Part shown: positions 63,766-64,000 of the stretch, piece by piece
Numbering within the stretch: the first letter of the stretch is position 1
How the letters are laid out: each line of letters opens with the position of its first letter
NCBI RefSeq assembly: GCF_040958095.1
Contig: NC_091193.1
Location: forward strand, 24,795,401-24,859,400
Reading direction: 5' to 3'
DNA from: Procambarus clarkii
Lineage: Eukaryota; Arthropoda; Malacostraca; Decapoda; Cambaridae
DNA: 64,000 nt
Translations under genes and position numbers: made by a program
The notes under the pieces: generated by a model
Database searches by the model: none
What the model was told of the DNA's origin: nothing
What the model saw: only the letters and a program-made list of their open reading frames with translations

Positions 63766-64000
63766 CTATAAACAAAATGATCATCCTCAGGCCATGCGCA
63801 GAATGCATGAGGACCGAGGAGGCTCCTCCCTTCCGTTGGGGAAGGGAGTCTACAAGGTTTATTAAACAATCATAATAAATACTGAGACATTACTGAGAGA
63901 GGAGCAGATATGAAAATAATTAGATACAACAGGGAAAGACGATAAGCAGTACAGGAGAGTACCAACAAAGCCCATAAAAGGCCAGAGGTAAACCTCACCG
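63766..64000. other. Right-edge sequence, unassigned
   Basis: No coding or repeat family recognised. Confidence 0.3.

Overview
The window is eukaryotic nuclear DNA, most likely from a decapod crustacean. This is inferred from split genes with GT-AG introns, DIRS-type tyrosine-recombinase retrotransposons of the kind known in Decapoda, CR1-like LINEs, a tRNA-derived SINE, piggyBac and Tigger transposons, MITEs carrying TTAGG-like tracts, and long minisatellites. Nothing bacterial, plasmid-like or CRISPR-like is present. Species-level assignment is not possible by reading alone.

Two host genes can be supported, and both are mitochondrial. (1) The 3' five coding exons of NDUFAF6, a complex I assembly factor with a squalene/phytoene-synthase-like fold, lie on the + strand (1507-28164, about 234 codons). 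Its introns of 9.4, 4.7, 8.2 and 3.7 kb are filled with transposons, and the third intron appears to use a GC-AG splice pair. The 5' exons lie to the left of the window. (2) The last two coding exons of TMEM11 (mitochondrial inner-membrane / cristae-shaping protein; PMI in Drosophila) lie on the - strand at 49178-49066 and 41996-41826. Its 5' exon(s) were not found and are probably to the right of the window. The two genes converge, with about 13.7 kb of mostly repetitive DNA between their stop codons.

Layout. 1-270: Tigger/CENP-B-type HTH fragment. 1690-2725: DIRS terminal repeat. 3298-6244: complete piggyBac with TTAA duplication. 6340-9637: DIRS (subfamily A). 9640-10440: internally deleted piggyBac. 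11885-15700: two LINE families plus a 12-bp minisatellite. 16147-21890: structurally complete DIRS (subfamily B). 22406-23841: deleted piggyBac. 25194-25448: MITE. 26528-27750: Tigger, LINE and DIRS scraps. 28735-29890: LINE. 30136-38850: a nest (LINE 5' half, DIRS fragment, Tigger interrupted by a foldback element, second complete DIRS). 39010-42480: LINE scrap, quiet AT-rich DNA and the TMEM11 last exon. 42490-43566: LINE fragment, (TA)n and a MITE. 43735-48246: reverse DIRS interrupted by a minisatellite composite and a SINE. 49657-52147: piggyBac pseudogene. 52500-60700: minisatellite composites around a reverse DIRS and a non-autonomous piggyBac. 61500-63765: dispersed short repeats and a LINE.

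The most interesting signal is a dyad-symmetric site at the same place, bases 17-32 (or 17-33) from the 5' tip, in four sequence-divergent piggyBac-like elements. Its two halves co-vary, as expected for a coevolving transposase-binding site. Other highlights are the DIRS internal complementary regions, a repeat family in which minisatellites sit inside what looks like a Tigger-derived element, a nested foldback insertion with target duplication, and a SINE sharing its 3' tail with a LINE.
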